Position numbers and translations under genes: made by a program
In this document: in pieces, positions 23,013 through 31,345 of the stretch
Position numbering within the stretch: the stretch's first letter is position 1
Layout of the letters: each line of letters begins with the position of its first letter
NCBI GenBank assembly: GCA_013203785.1
Contig: JABMPJ010000130.1
Span: forward strand, 1-32,130
Direction: 5' to 3'
From: Lentisphaerota bacterium
GTDB lineage: Bacteria; Verrucomicrobiota; Kiritimatiellia; UBA8416; JABMPJ01
Length of the DNA stretch: 32,130 nucleotides
The notes under the pieces: model-generated
The model's input: only the letters and a program-made list of their open reading frames with translations
The model's database searches: none
What the model was told of the DNA's origin: nothing

Positions 23013-23813
23013 TCACATTGACGGTTTCTGCCACCCATCCACAGGGCGACGAATACCTTCCGATGTGTGGTTCTGCCTCTTCTTGATTTCCAGGTCGGCC
23101 AAGACGATGTCATTTCCGGACACGGCCTCCGACATGTTAAGCACCTTGCCTTCACGGGTGATGACGCTACTGTGCCCGCGCCCCGGCCATGCCTGCTCTG
23201 GTGTCGGACTCGTCCAGTTCGCCGCGACCACGTCAAATCCGTAAGGCACAACTGACTTGGCCGGAAACTGTTTCCCAAACCAGTTCTTCTCGTTGGGACC
23301 GTACCAACCGACCGAGTAAAGGACAATGTTGGCATCCCGCTTTGCCAGAAGCGGGGGCAATGTGTGGAAGTCGAAACAGATCATCAAGCCGAGATTGCCA
23401 AACTCAGTCTCCACCACCTGAACGGGGAGATTGCCCGGCGTGCACCAAGTTGAGTCACCGGGCGTCCATAGTGACTTCTTTCGGTGATGCGCAATGATCG
23501 TGCCGTTAGGCGCGATCAGAACCTGTGCATTGAAGAAGGCGTTGCTCTCCACTTCGATCAGTCCTGCGCAAAGATAGATATCAAGTTCATCCGCAAGGAG
23601 CGCGAGCGAGCGTGTTGCGGGACCAGGAACCGGTTCCGCAACGCTTTGAACCGGGTTATCGCTATCCGGCATCTTTGACCAACTGGTCCACGTGGTCGGG
23701 TCGAGATAGCCCGGCACAGCACACTCGGGCATGACTACGATCTTCGCGCCCTGCGCGGCCGCCTGCCGGACGAGGTTAGTGATATTTCGGAGATTGTCCT
23801 CTGTCTTACCCAT
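23013..23813 (-). CDS. Carbon-nitrogen hydrolase (nitrilase superfamily), possibly N-truncated
   Basis: From ATG 23813 the frame gives 266 residues with the full Glu-Lys-Cys triad: E30 in VVMPE, K112 in HHRKKSLW and C146 in LMICFDF. These enzymes hydrolyse amides or nitriles through a thioester. The first beta strand that normally precedes TEDNLRNI is missing from this start. Extending the frame upstream gives an unconvincing Ser/Pro/Arg-rich sequence. The ATG overlaps the stop of the secreted-protein frame by 8 nt (ATGGGTAA), so this may be one frameshifted gene, a fusion scar or a coupled pair. No ribosome-binding site precedes the ATG. Confidence 0.7.
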   Translation of the reverse strand: MGKTEDNLRNITNLVRQAAAQGAKIVVMPECAVPGYLDPTTWTSWSKMPDSDNPVQSVAEPVPGPATRSLALLADELDIYLCAGLIEVESNAFFNAQVLIAPNGTIIAHHRKKSLWTPGDSTWCTPGNLPVQVVETEFGNLGLMICFDFHTLPPLLAKRDANIVLYSVGWYGPNEKNWFGKQFPAKSVVPYGFDVVAANWTSPTPEQAWPGRGHSSVITREGKVLNMSEAVSGNDIVLADLEIKKRQNHTSEGIRRPVDGWQKPSM

Positions 23814-24285
23814 GGCCGACGGTGCCAAGGTTCGGGAAACTCGCACCCCAGTAGCCGTAGGGCGGGACGCCGCCGGCGACTCGCAGCACGGCGGTCGGTC
23901 CGGCGGAAGGAAACAGAAGTGTGACCTGATCGGGAACGATTCGCAGCGGTCCGACGACTCGGTTGGTGTCGATCGAGATGCGTTCGGTGTCGGCCACGAT
24001 GCGGTAGAACATGGGAACGTCAACGCTTACCTCCCCGCTGGTGCATACCATGTCACTCAATGCACCCCAGTTGTTTTTCCACGGGCCCTCTACTGCCGGT
24101 GACCACTCAACGGAGTAAAAGAGATTGTCGGAATCATGAAGAGGGGAGAAAGTAAGGCTCCCATTAGCGGAGAAGGACGTAATGACAACGTTACTGCCAG
24201 CAAGGGCGATCACGGGGGCAACGATAATCCCCGCCAAGGCCGCAAGCAAATGCGCTGTGCCCCATTGCCTTCCAAAGATATTCAT
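23806..24285 (-). CDS. Secreted protein N-terminus with FYRIV and Ig-like segments, likely truncated
   Basis: A 159-residue product starting at ATG 24285, with AAGG 7 nt upstream. Residues 1-29 form a signal peptide (LLAALAGIIVAPVIALAG). Residues ~31-98 form a beta domain with ITSFSANGSLTF and VEWSP, closing in DVPMFYRIVA, a module I associate with surface proteins of Kiritimatiellota and Verrucomicrobiota. Residues ~116-159 begin an Ig-like domain (RVAGGVPPYGYW) that is cut off at GHG. The reading frame stops exactly where the nitrilase frame starts, so the gene is probably broken or frameshifted. It has its own promoter upstream. Confidence 0.6.
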   Translation of the reverse strand: MNIFGRQWGTAHLLAALAGIIVAPVIALAGSNVVITSFSANGSLTFSPLHDSDNLFYSVEWSPAVEGPWKNNWGALSDMVCTSGEVSVDVPMFYRIVADTERISIDTNRVVGPLRIVPDQVTLLFPSAGPTAVLRVAGGVPPYGYWGASFPNLGTVGHG

Positions 24286-24302
24286 TCCTTCACCTTTCAG
24301 TG

Positions 24303-24338
24303 TCTGATCCTTATATTTGATCAGAAAGTTCTGCACAA
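24303..24338 (-). promoter_or_regulatory. Promoter with dyad for the secreted-protein/nitrilase genes
   Basis: On the minus strand, TTGTGC (24333-24338) and TATAAG (24310-24315) are spaced by 17 bp. The inverted repeat TCTGATC (24303-24309) / GATCAGA (24319-24325) brackets the -10, a typical repressor layout. The start codon is at 24285. Confidence 0.45.
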
Positions 24339-24375
24339 GAGAATTTGGGTAACCCAGTAGCACTTGACATATCCA

Positions 24376-24417
24376 TTGCTTCACCTGTGCGCCTGTGGTA
24401 TATATCATGATAGATAC
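24376..24417 (+). promoter_or_regulatory. vapBC promoter and 20-bp operator dyad
   Basis: The sequence GTATATATCATGATAGATAC (24398-24417) is an 18-of-20 palindrome with the perfect core TATCATGATA (24403-24412). It overlaps a TATATA -10 (24399-24404) paired with a weak TTGCTT -35 (24376-24381) at 17 bp. It ends 12 bp before the vapB start codon. VapB/AbrB-type antitoxins usually bind such dyads to repress their own operon. Confidence 0.6.
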
Positions 24418-24429
24418 TTAAGGAGAGAT

Positions 24430-24657
24430 ATGCAGACAGCAAAACTATTCGAGAATGGTCGCAGCCAAGCGGTTCGACTCCCCAAGGAGTGTCGGTTCAG
24501 TGGTGATGAGGTCTTTGTACGTAAGTACGAGGACATCGTTATTCTATTCGCCAAACGGAGCCCTTGGACCCCGCTGGTCAATAGCCTGAACAAGTTCACG
24601 GATGACTTCATGGCGGAGCGAAACCAGCCCGAGCAACAGATAAGGAAAGGGCTGTGA
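24430..24657 (+). CDS. VapB-type antitoxin (AbrB/MazE-like swapped-hairpin)
   Basis: The 75-residue protein from ATG 24430 has AAGGAG about 5 nt upstream. MQTAKLFENGRSQAVRLPKECRF is the standard VapB DNA-binding start, followed by GDEVFVRKYEDIVIL. The C-terminal half (about 46-75) is the toxin-binding tail. Its stop overlaps the vapC start by one base (TGATG). The longer frame from 24364 crosses the promoter and operator and is rejected. It should neutralise VapC and repress the operon. Confidence 0.9.
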   Translation: MQTAKLFENGRSQAVRLPKECRFSGDEVFVRKYEDIVILFAKRSPWTPLVNSLNKFTDDFMAERNQPEQQIRKGL

Positions 24658-25058
24658 TGAGATTCATGCTCGACACGAATACATGCGTCGAGCTCATCCG
24701 CGAACGAGACGACCGGATACTGCGCCGCATGAAGCGGCGCAGCCCTGACGCACTCTGCGTCTCTTCCGTCACGCTTAGTGAGTTGGAGTATGGTGCGGCA
24801 AAGAGCGCAAATCCAGAGAAGAACCGGCTGGCGCTGGCTGAGTTTATGACGCCCATTTGTGTGGCCTCTTACGACGACGTCGTGGCACCTGTTTACGGGC
24901 GTATACGAGCGGAACTGGAGCGAGGCGGCACCCCGATTGGGCCGCTGGATACCATGATTGCCGCTCACGCCTTGGCATTGGGCCTGACCGTCGTCACCGG
25001 CAATGAGCGAGAGTTTCGGCGTGTGGCGGGGCTCAAAGTTCAGAACTGGGCGAAGTAG
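24657..25058 (+). CDS. VapC-type PIN-domain ribonuclease toxin
   Basis: A 133-residue PIN-domain protein from ATG 24657; a GTG one codon earlier is less likely. The metal-binding acidic residues are D6 (MLDTN), E42 (SELEYG) and D98 (GPLDTMIAAHA), with the fourth position at N116-E117 (VTGNEREF). VapC toxins cleave tRNA or rRNA at specific sites. Translation is coupled to vapB. It marks the right edge of the accessory islet. Confidence 0.9.
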   Translation: MRFMLDTNTCVELIRERDDRILRRMKRRSPDALCVSSVTLSELEYGAAKSANPEKNRLALAEFMTPICVASYDDVVAPVYGRIRAELERGGTPIGPLDTMIAAHALALGLTVVTGNEREFRRVAGLKVQNWAK

Positions 25059-25207
25059 CCTCATCTCTCTCGCCGAACGCTGACCCGATCTTCGTGATGG
25101 AAGCGCAGCTTTCTGCTTCAAGGTGTCAATCGGGCTCAACAATTGGCGGACCTCGCGGGGGCAAAGGTTCTCGGAAAAGCGTAGCCCACTCTGGTCGACA
25201 GGATGCC

Positions 25208-27514
25208 CTACTGCACCTCGGGGATGGCATCTGGGTAGCGCGTCTTCAGTTCGGAGAGGGCTTTGTTGGCGGCGTCGGTCTTGCCAGCGGCAGTGAGGCA
25301 GACGGCCGCTTGGGCGAGACAGTCGGGCACGAGAATGGGGTCGTTGTAGAGGATGGCTACGCTCATGAAGTAGCGCGCGGCGGTATCGAATTCACCGCGC
25401 GATTGGGCCGCACGGCCCTGACCGGCATAGGCGCGCGCACGGGCGCTGAGGCTACCGGCCGGGTGATTCGCGGCCTTCTCGTAGAAACCACGCGCTCGTT
25501 CGGGTTCGTCGGCCGCCAGAGCGGCATCGCCAAGGGCGAGGGCGGCCTCAACCACCTCGGGCGTATCGCCACCGACTTTGACCACCATCTCGTAGGCCGC
25601 TACGGCCGCCGGGCTCTTCCCTGCGGCCGTATGGGCTTGGCCCAGCAGATACCAGCCAGCCTGCTGCCACTTCTTGGCACGATCGGCACTGACGAGCCGC
25701 TGGGCGGCCTGGACGGCCGGTTCATACGCCTTGTGCTCCAACTGGTATTGCGCCAGCCACTGCAGGAGTGCTTCCGATAGGCCATCCCCGGCAGGGGTTC
25801 CGAGCAAGGTCTGAAATCGGTCGGCCGCCTCCACATCTTTGTTCTGGGCTTGCAGCACGTAAGCCAGAGCGAGCTGCGCCTCACGCTGTAGATCGGGACG
25901 GGTGTTGGCCTCCAGGACGATCCGTAGACTGGCCTCGGCGTCGGCATAGCGCTCGGCTTGCTGGAGGAGCCGTCCCTCCCAGTAGGCCGCATCAACCGTG
26001 AAGGAGGATGAGGGAAAACGGCGGCGTAGTTCGCGCAGTGAGGTCAGCGCGTCGCTGTCGCGCTTCAGGCGCACCTCGCTCATGGCCTTCTGAAAAATAG
26101 ACTCCTCAACGAGCGGATCGGTCGGATGCTTCTGCACCAACGAGCTCCAGGCCGCAACGGCTTTCTCATCGCTGCCCGCGCGCGACCAGCAGTAGCCCGC
26201 CGCAAAGAGGGCGCGTGGGGCGGACGTATGGGTGCTCCAGCGCGTGGCGACGCTGCTGAACTGTTCAGCGGCCTGCACAAAATCGGAGCGCGTCTGAAGA
26301 TGATAGGCCAAGCGGTAGGTCGCATCACACGCGACATCGCTATCGGGGAAGTCGCGCACGATCAGGCGGTAGTATTGCACCGCGTCGTCGGTTTGACCGA
26401 GCGCCGCGTGCGATTCGGCCAGCAGCCAGTAGATATCCTTCTGGAGCTCGGGGTTGGCTGTGAGCTTCTCTGCCTCGCCAATGGCCGCCTTGTAGTCACC
26501 GTCTTTGTAGAGCGCCAAGGCCAGCTCATAGCGCGCCGCAGCGGCAAAGCGGCTGGATGCATGATCGGCTAACAAGAGACGATAGTTCGTGGCCGCATCG
26601 CTGTGGTGCAGCAGCTGCCGCTGGCAGTTGGCCTTGAGGTAGAGCCATTCTGCGGCCGCGGCGCCTCCAGCGGGTGCCGTCTCGCAGAGACGTAACGCAT
26701 CGGCGTAGCGCGCCGCATTGTGCGCGGCCCAAGCGGCATGCAGGGACGACTCAGCCCGGCGCGTGTCGTTGGGATAGTGTTTGGCGAGGTGCCGATAGGC
26801 ATCGGAGCTCTTGTCGAAGGCTCCGGCCCGAAAGTACCACTCGGCCAGCTGAAACCAGGCCTCGGCCGCGAGACGATCATTCGGGGGGGCGTCCGCCACA
26901 CGGCGAAAGTAGTCGAGCGCCCGCTCGTTGCGCTTCTGGTCTGTGCCGCGCGAGAAAATATGGCCGAGCTTGAGCAGGGCATAGCCATGAAACTCGGATG
27001 CGGCGAACTCCTTATCGACCCGTTCAAAGACCGGGACGGCCTCGTCGAGACGATCGAGAGCCAGCAGCGCTTCGCCCTGCAAATACCAACAGGCCGCCGC
27101 CACGTCGTCTGGTGGCCCCGCCTTCAAGACGGCGCGATAGAGATCCACGGCGGCATCATGGTGGCCGGCATCCATGAAGAGCCCGGCGCGTCGAAAGCCG
27201 GCACGATGGCGAAATTCGCTCTTAGGATAGTCGTTGAAGACGATGCTGAACTGCTTGTCCGCATCCAAAATCCGGTTGCTGCGCCGGTAGGACTCGCCCA
27301 GCCGGAAGTGGACCGCATCGGCAGCGGGAAGATCCGGCTCTTCGCGCAGAACCGCCTCATACTCCTGGGCCGCGAGGGTGAACATTTCGCGGGCGAAGAG
27401 CCCGTCGGCCAGGACCACCCGTTCAGCCCCCTCCTGGGCCTGTTGAGCCGGGAGGCTCGCCGCCAACGCGACGAGGACAAAGAGGCTCAACAGGAGGCGT
27501 GCGACCGCACTCAT
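25208..27514 (-). CDS. Tetratricopeptide-repeat exported protein
   Basis: A 768-residue protein with a signal peptide (about 1-23, ending LAASLPAQQ) and then TPR-type helical pairs along almost its full length. Many units follow the A-x-x-x-Y-x-x-[LV]...YP pattern, for example FSIVFNDYPKSEFRHRAGF, FERVDKEF and YRLIVRDFPDSDVACDATY. The repeat style resembles YbgF/CpoB and BamD-like TPRs. It is the last gene of the operon, with an ATGA overlap to exbD, so it is probably a periplasmic scaffold for an ExbB/ExbD-powered envelope machine. No catalytic motif is seen. Confidence 0.85.
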   Translation of the reverse strand: MSAVARLLLSLFVLVALAASLPAQQAQEGAERVVLADGLFAREMFTLAAQEYEAVLREEPDLPAADAVHFRLGESYRRSNRILDADKQFSIVFNDYPKSEFRHRAGFRRAGLFMDAGHHDAAVDLYRAVLKAGPPDDVAAACWYLQGEALLALDRLDEAVPVFERVDKEFAASEFHGYALLKLGHIFSRGTDQKRNERALDYFRRVADAPPNDRLAAEAWFQLAEWYFRAGAFDKSSDAYRHLAKHYPNDTRRAESSLHAAWAAHNAARYADALRLCETAPAGGAAAAEWLYLKANCQRQLLHHSDAATNYRLLLADHASSRFAAAARYELALALYKDGDYKAAIGEAEKLTANPELQKDIYWLLAESHAALGQTDDAVQYYRLIVRDFPDSDVACDATYRLAYHLQTRSDFVQAAEQFSSVATRWSTHTSAPRALFAAGYCWSRAGSDEKAVAAWSSLVQKHPTDPLVEESIFQKAMSEVRLKRDSDALTSLRELRRRFPSSSFTVDAAYWEGRLLQQAERYADAEASLRIVLEANTRPDLQREAQLALAYVLQAQNKDVEAADRFQTLLGTPAGDGLSEALLQWLAQYQLEHKAYEPAVQAAQRLVSADRAKKWQQAGWYLLGQAHTAAGKSPAAVAAYEMVVKVGGDTPEVVEAALALGDAALAADEPERARGFYEKAANHPAGSLSARARAYAGQGRAAQSRGEFDTAARYFMSVAILYNDPILVPDCLAQAAVCLTAAGKTDAANKALSELKTRYPDAIPEVQ

Positions 27515-27936
27515 TCGCTCACGCGGTCTTCAATCGTGGTGGCAAACGATACGTTCCAGATGTCGGCACGCCGACAGGCGTCCAGCACGCCGATGACCGC
27601 TTCGTAGCGCGTATCTTTGTCGGCCCGAATCAGGACGGCCCAGTCGGAAAACTGATCCACAATGCGTCCCAGCAGACTGTCGAGTGCGGCTTCGTCCATG
27701 CGCACCTGGTTCACCACCACCGCGCCATCATTGAGGATATTGATGATGATCTCACCCGGTATACGGTTGGGCTGCTCGCTGGTCTGTGCGGTCGGAAGCG
27801 TAACGTCGATCTCGGTTTCCCACTGCGAGAAGATCTGGCTCGCCACGAAGAAGGTCAACAGCAGGAAGACCACGTCGATCATGGGCGCGATCTGGAAGCT
27901 CTGTTCGGGCGTCTTGCTGTTCTTCCTGAAGTTCAT
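27511..27936 (-). CDS. ExbD/TolR-family biopolymer transport protein
   Basis: A 141-residue protein with a single N-terminal transmembrane helix. The essential proton-path aspartate is D21 in APMIDVVFLLLTFF, followed by the typical periplasmic domain with IRADKDTRYEAVIGVLDACR. ExbB/ExbD units use the proton motive force to drive envelope proteins. Both ends overlap neighbours by ATGA. No TonB or TolA gene is visible nearby. Confidence 0.92.
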   Translation of the reverse strand: MNFRKNSKTPEQSFQIAPMIDVVFLLLTFFVASQIFSQWETEIDVTLPTAQTSEQPNRIPGEIIINILNDGAVVVNQVRMDEAALDSLLGRIVDQFSDWAVLIRADKDTRYEAVIGVLDACRRADIWNVSFATTIEDRVSE

Positions 27937-28691
27937 TCCGTTTCCGCCTTCGAACTCAGCAGGGCCGTGAGGATGTCAGTTGAGGCGGCCTCGAGTTGCG
28001 AGACAAGCGTCCCCGCACGACGCCGGAAATAGGCGTAGAAGATCATGGCAGGAATACCGACGATCAGGCCGAAGGCGGTCGTAACGAGCGCCTGCGACAC
28101 GCCACCCGCCAGCACCATGGGACGGGCCTGCGCGATATCGAGCGCTACGGCACTAAAGGCCCGCAACATGCCGAACACGGTTCCCAGCAGACCGACCATC
28201 GGCGCAATCACGGCGATGTCGAGCAGATAGCCCGTCTGCATTTCGAGCGCCTCGGCCTGACGACTGCCTTCGCCCTGCATCACATCCTTGAGAAGCATGC
28301 CATCGGGGTGCTTGACACTACGCACATAGTCGATCGCCACGAGAGTCACCGCGGCCAGAGGGCTGGGCCGATACTCACAGGCCTTGCGCGCCTCATCGAT
28401 ATCTCCGGCACGCAGCTTCTCGACCAGTTCGCGATAGAGTGGCCGCGGTGCCACCGTACCCACGCGCAGAATAACCACGAAATAGATCACGAAGGCCACG
28501 GTGATGAGCGACATCGCTGCCAACACGAGCATGAGCCAGCCGCCGTTCTCGACAACGGCCTGCCAGGAGAGGCGCGGCACCTCGTCAATCGCCGCGGTCG
28601 CTGCCGCCTGTGCCGCCGCCGGCAGGGCTCCCACGAGCCACGTCGCCGCTGCCGCGGTCCACATCCATATCCGTCCTTGCACTGCTTTCAT
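27933..28691 (-). CDS. ExbB/TolQ/MotA-family proton channel protein
   Basis: A 252-residue membrane protein. An N-terminal signal-like hydrophobic stretch (~11-28, ending PAAAQAA) is followed by three transmembrane helices at ~51-76, ~148-170 and ~192-215. The conserved block VIAPMVGLLGTVFGM is in the second and VSQALVTTAFGLIVGIPAM in the third. It is the motor subunit partner of ExbD. The start lies 3 nt after the argH stop, with GAGGGAG upstream inside argH. Confidence 0.92.
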   Translation of the reverse strand: MKAVQGRIWMWTAAAATWLVGALPAAAQAAATAAIDEVPRLSWQAVVENGGWLMLVLAAMSLITVAFVIYFVVILRVGTVAPRPLYRELVEKLRAGDIDEARKACEYRPSPLAAVTLVAIDYVRSVKHPDGMLLKDVMQGEGSRQAEALEMQTGYLLDIAVIAPMVGLLGTVFGMLRAFSAVALDIAQARPMVLAGGVSQALVTTAFGLIVGIPAMIFYAYFRRRAGTLVSQLEAASTDILTALLSSKAETE

Positions 28692-28694
28692 TGC

Positions 28695-30086
28695 CTACTC
28701 CCTCATCTCTGGATAGCGGGCCCCCAACAGGGCCGATATACATCTGTAGTACTGCTTTCTCTCGTCCTTCGTAAAACGCCCGACCGCCTGCACGCGCTGC
28801 TTCAAGAGCGCGAGGTCCAACCCCGCGGCAGCGCCAAGGTGAACCTTCTGTGCGATGGCCGCGGCGGGACGGACCGACTCGAGGGCGTCGAGGTTCGCTT
28901 TGACCTGCTGGTACGCATCTCGGAAAGGTAACCCCTCGGCCACCAGCTCGAGGGCGCGGTCGGCGGCGAACACGCCCGTCGTAAAGGCCGCCTCCAGGGC
29001 GGGACGGTTGGCGGTCATGCCGCCGATCATCTGCGCCATGACGGTCAGACAACTGCGCGTGGTCTCGACCCCCTCCATAAAGGGCTCTTTGACCTCCTGG
29101 AGATCACGGTTGTACCCGCTCGGCAGCCCCTTGACCACGCCCATGGCCGCCGTGAGGTGCCCCATAACGCGCGACGCTTTGGCGCGCACGAGCTCGGCGA
29201 CATCCGGGTTCTGCTTCTGCGGCATGATGCTGCTGCCCGTGCAGAAGGCTGCGGGCAGAGTGAAGTACGGCATCTCGGGGGTCGTAAAGAGAATCAGGTC
29301 CTCAGCCAGACGCGAAAGGGTCAACATCACCTGCGCACAGGCTGAGAGAATAACCGTTTCGCACTTGCCGCGCGCGTTGCCGGCGTAGAGCACGTTGTGC
29401 TGCGGGGCGGCGAACCCCAGCAGGTCGGACGTGAGCTGCCGGTCAATCGGCAGCGGCACGCCGTACCCGGCAGCGGAGCCGAGCGGGCAGCGGTCGTTAT
29501 AGTCATAGGCCGACATGATCAGCCCCATATCATCGAGCAGACTCTCCGCATGGGCCGAGGCCCAGACACCGACAGAACTGGGCATCGCCGGCTGCATGTG
29601 GGTCCGTCCCACCATGGGCACTCGCTCGTAGCGCTTGGCGAAGGTCAGCAGCGCGGCGGCCAGCCGGGCACCTTCATCCATTAGGTCCATCAGCTCGGTC
29701 TTGGCGAACAGCCGCAGGTCGGTCGCCACCTGGTCGTTGCGGCTGCGCGCCGTGTGGATACGCCGCCCGATCTCACCGACCGAACGGCTCAATAGCCGTT
29801 CCACGGCGAGATGCACGTCCTGATCGGTCGCCGTAATTTTGAATGTGCCGGCCCGGATGGTGCCAATAATGTCGCGCAGGGCCGCCAAGATGGCTGCGTG
29901 CTCGGAAGGGGTAAAAAGCGGGCCTTTCCCGAGATCCAGACCGGCTAACATCGTAACATGGGCCGCCGAACCGATGCAGTCCACTTCCGCCAGCTTGAGG
30001 TCCAGCTGCGGGTCCTTGCCGATCGTGAAGGCCAATACGTGGCTATCCACGTTACCCACCAGCGTCTTGCGTGCCTGTGTTGCCAT
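28695..30086 (-). CDS. Argininosuccinate lyase
   Basis: A 463-residue enzyme of the fumarase/aspartase superfamily that splits argininosuccinate into arginine and fumarate in the last step of arginine synthesis. The superfamily signature GSSIMPQKQNPD is present, with further conserved blocks SRNDQVATDLRL, VGRTHMQPA and GYNRDLQE. The length is normal. ATG 30086 has GAGGCGG upstream; a GTG at 30098 is possible. It is embedded between an unrelated membrane protein gene and exbB, with no other arginine gene in view. Confidence 0.95.
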   Translation of the reverse strand: MATQARKTLVGNVDSHVLAFTIGKDPQLDLKLAEVDCIGSAAHVTMLAGLDLGKGPLFTPSEHAAILAALRDIIGTIRAGTFKITATDQDVHLAVERLLSRSVGEIGRRIHTARSRNDQVATDLRLFAKTELMDLMDEGARLAAALLTFAKRYERVPMVGRTHMQPAMPSSVGVWASAHAESLLDDMGLIMSAYDYNDRCPLGSAAGYGVPLPIDRQLTSDLLGFAAPQHNVLYAGNARGKCETVILSACAQVMLTLSRLAEDLILFTTPEMPYFTLPAAFCTGSSIMPQKQNPDVAELVRAKASRVMGHLTAAMGVVKGLPSGYNRDLQEVKEPFMEGVETTRSCLTVMAQMIGGMTANRPALEAAFTTGVFAADRALELVAEGLPFRDAYQQVKANLDALESVRPAAAIAQKVHLGAAAGLDLALLKQRVQAVGRFTKDERKQYYRCISALLGARYPEMRE

Positions 30087-30094
30087 TGTCCGCC

Positions 30095-31345
30095 TCACCC
30101 ATTCTCATGGGGGCTCGCGCGCCCCCGCACCAAAACCATCTCACGCATCGCCGCCTCGGCCACGTCGAGGAGTTCCCTCAAACGCGAGGCTCTTTTCCCT
30201 TTAGCCAAACCGTCCAGAAACGCCACGTAGTCATCCACGACCGCATGAAACGCCCGCCCGCGGCCGACGGCATGGAGTCGCAGCGCGCCCTGCTTGGATC
30301 GGCAGAAGGTCGCGATCCAGTCGGCCTCCCGCTGTGCAATCAATGCATCAAACCCATCACCCCTTGCAATCGCACTTGCCAAGGGAATACCAAAACCACC
30401 GGGATAAAGCAACAACTCGGCTGCGAGGCCCTCGACCGCCTCAGGCGGCGTGGTGCCGGGACGAAACACCTTGTGCTGCTGCCGCATGATCCAGGCATCC
30501 CACGCACTATCCACATCGGTTGTGGCAGCCCCTCCGACACGCTGAGCCGCCAACCAGTCGGCTGTCACCGGGTGACCTTGATCGAGCCTATCGAAGAGGT
30601 CGACCATTCGCTCCGCGCCGCCGGGCGGCTTCAGGAGCCACGCCACGAGCATGCCCGCAATCGGGCCATCGAGCGACTGCGGCGGGGCCTGTGTGTCGCG
30701 GGCGAGCCATCCCAACAGGGGCGTGACCTCTCCCCGCTGCCACGCCTCCAAGAGACGGCGGGCGTCATCCTCACGCTCTTCACGTGTCAGGTTGCGGGCC
30801 AAACCGATCGAGAACCAACGCGGGACCGCCACCGGCTGTGGAGCAGATCGTCGGAGCGCCGCCCGCGAGCGGGGGAAAAAACCTTCCAGCAAGAGCCGAC
30901 AGAAGGCGGCTCGGATGGTTTCCTGAGGCAGGCAGCCGGGGGCGGGGATGACCAGGCGCTGAATCAACTGACCGCTGTCATCGAGTTGCTGGGTCAGGGC
31001 CAGAAGGCGGCAGTCGGCCAGGTCGACCCGGTTCGTGGTTACCGCCGGTGGGCGGATCACGATACGGATCTGGCGACCCGCAAACGGCAGCGACATCCCG
31101 AGGAGGGCTTCCACGCGATCGGCCACGTCTTCGGCCCAACGGCCAGCTTCCATGTTATCCAGCGAGTCGCTACTCACCGCAACGAAACGCCGCGATACTG
31201 TGCGGTGCGTCTTGAGGTCGGGCAGTCGAGACAGCAGCGACGGCTCTGCCCACAGCGATACGGCCCCCACGAGAAACACCAAGAGGGGCAGGGCGATCAA
31301 CCGCCATCGCGGCGCATGATAGAGAACCACTCGGGGGAGAGTCAC
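30095..31345 (-). CDS. Membrane-anchored protein, possibly a degenerate peptidase-MA-like (gluzincin) protein
   Basis: A 416-residue protein with an N-terminal hydrophobic segment (~14-33), probably a signal anchor. The soluble part has RVEALLGMSLPF followed by strand IRIVIRPP, and later PRWFSIGLARNLT. This order resembles peptidase-MA-type gluzincins, where a WF.EGLA segment follows an HExxH helix. Here the helix where HExxH should lie reads IRAAFCRLLLEGF, so no zinc site is present. Function is unknown. It overlaps the small zinc-ribbon-like gene by ATGA and ends just before argH. Confidence 0.6.
   Translation of the reverse strand: MTLPRVVLYHAPRWRLIALPLLVFLVGAVSLWAEPSLLSRLPDLKTHRTVSRRFVAVSSDSLDNMEAGRWAEDVADRVEALLGMSLPFAGRQIRIVIRPPAVTTNRVDLADCRLLALTQQLDDSGQLIQRLVIPAPGCLPQETIRAAFCRLLLEGFFPRSRAALRRSAPQPVAVPRWFSIGLARNLTREEREDDARRLLEAWQRGEVTPLLGWLARDTQAPPQSLDGPIAGMLVAWLLKPPGGAERMVDLFDRLDQGHPVTADWLAAQRVGGAATTDVDSAWDAWIMRQQHKVFRPGTTPPEAVEGLAAELLLYPGGFGIPLASAIARGDGFDALIAQREADWIATFCRSKQGALRLHAVGRGRAFHAVVDDYVAFLDGLAKGKRASRLRELLDVAEAAMREMVLVRGRASPHENG

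Noticed and set aside
22994..23335. Upstream part of the 199-codon minus-strand frame at 22736-23335
   Set aside because: It lies antisense-like in a second frame of the nitrilase gene and shows Arg/Ser-rich shadow composition. Only the last 85 codons look real.
23836..24023. N-terminal extension of the nitrilase frame to 24023
   Set aside because: It reads as Ser/Pro/Arg-rich nonsense and overlaps the well-formed secreted-protein frame; the nitrilase fold begins only near 23813.
24364..24369. Perfect TTGACA upstream of vapB as the -35
   Set aside because: At 17 bp spacing it faces TGTGCG, which is not a -10. The TATATA further down needs a different -35.
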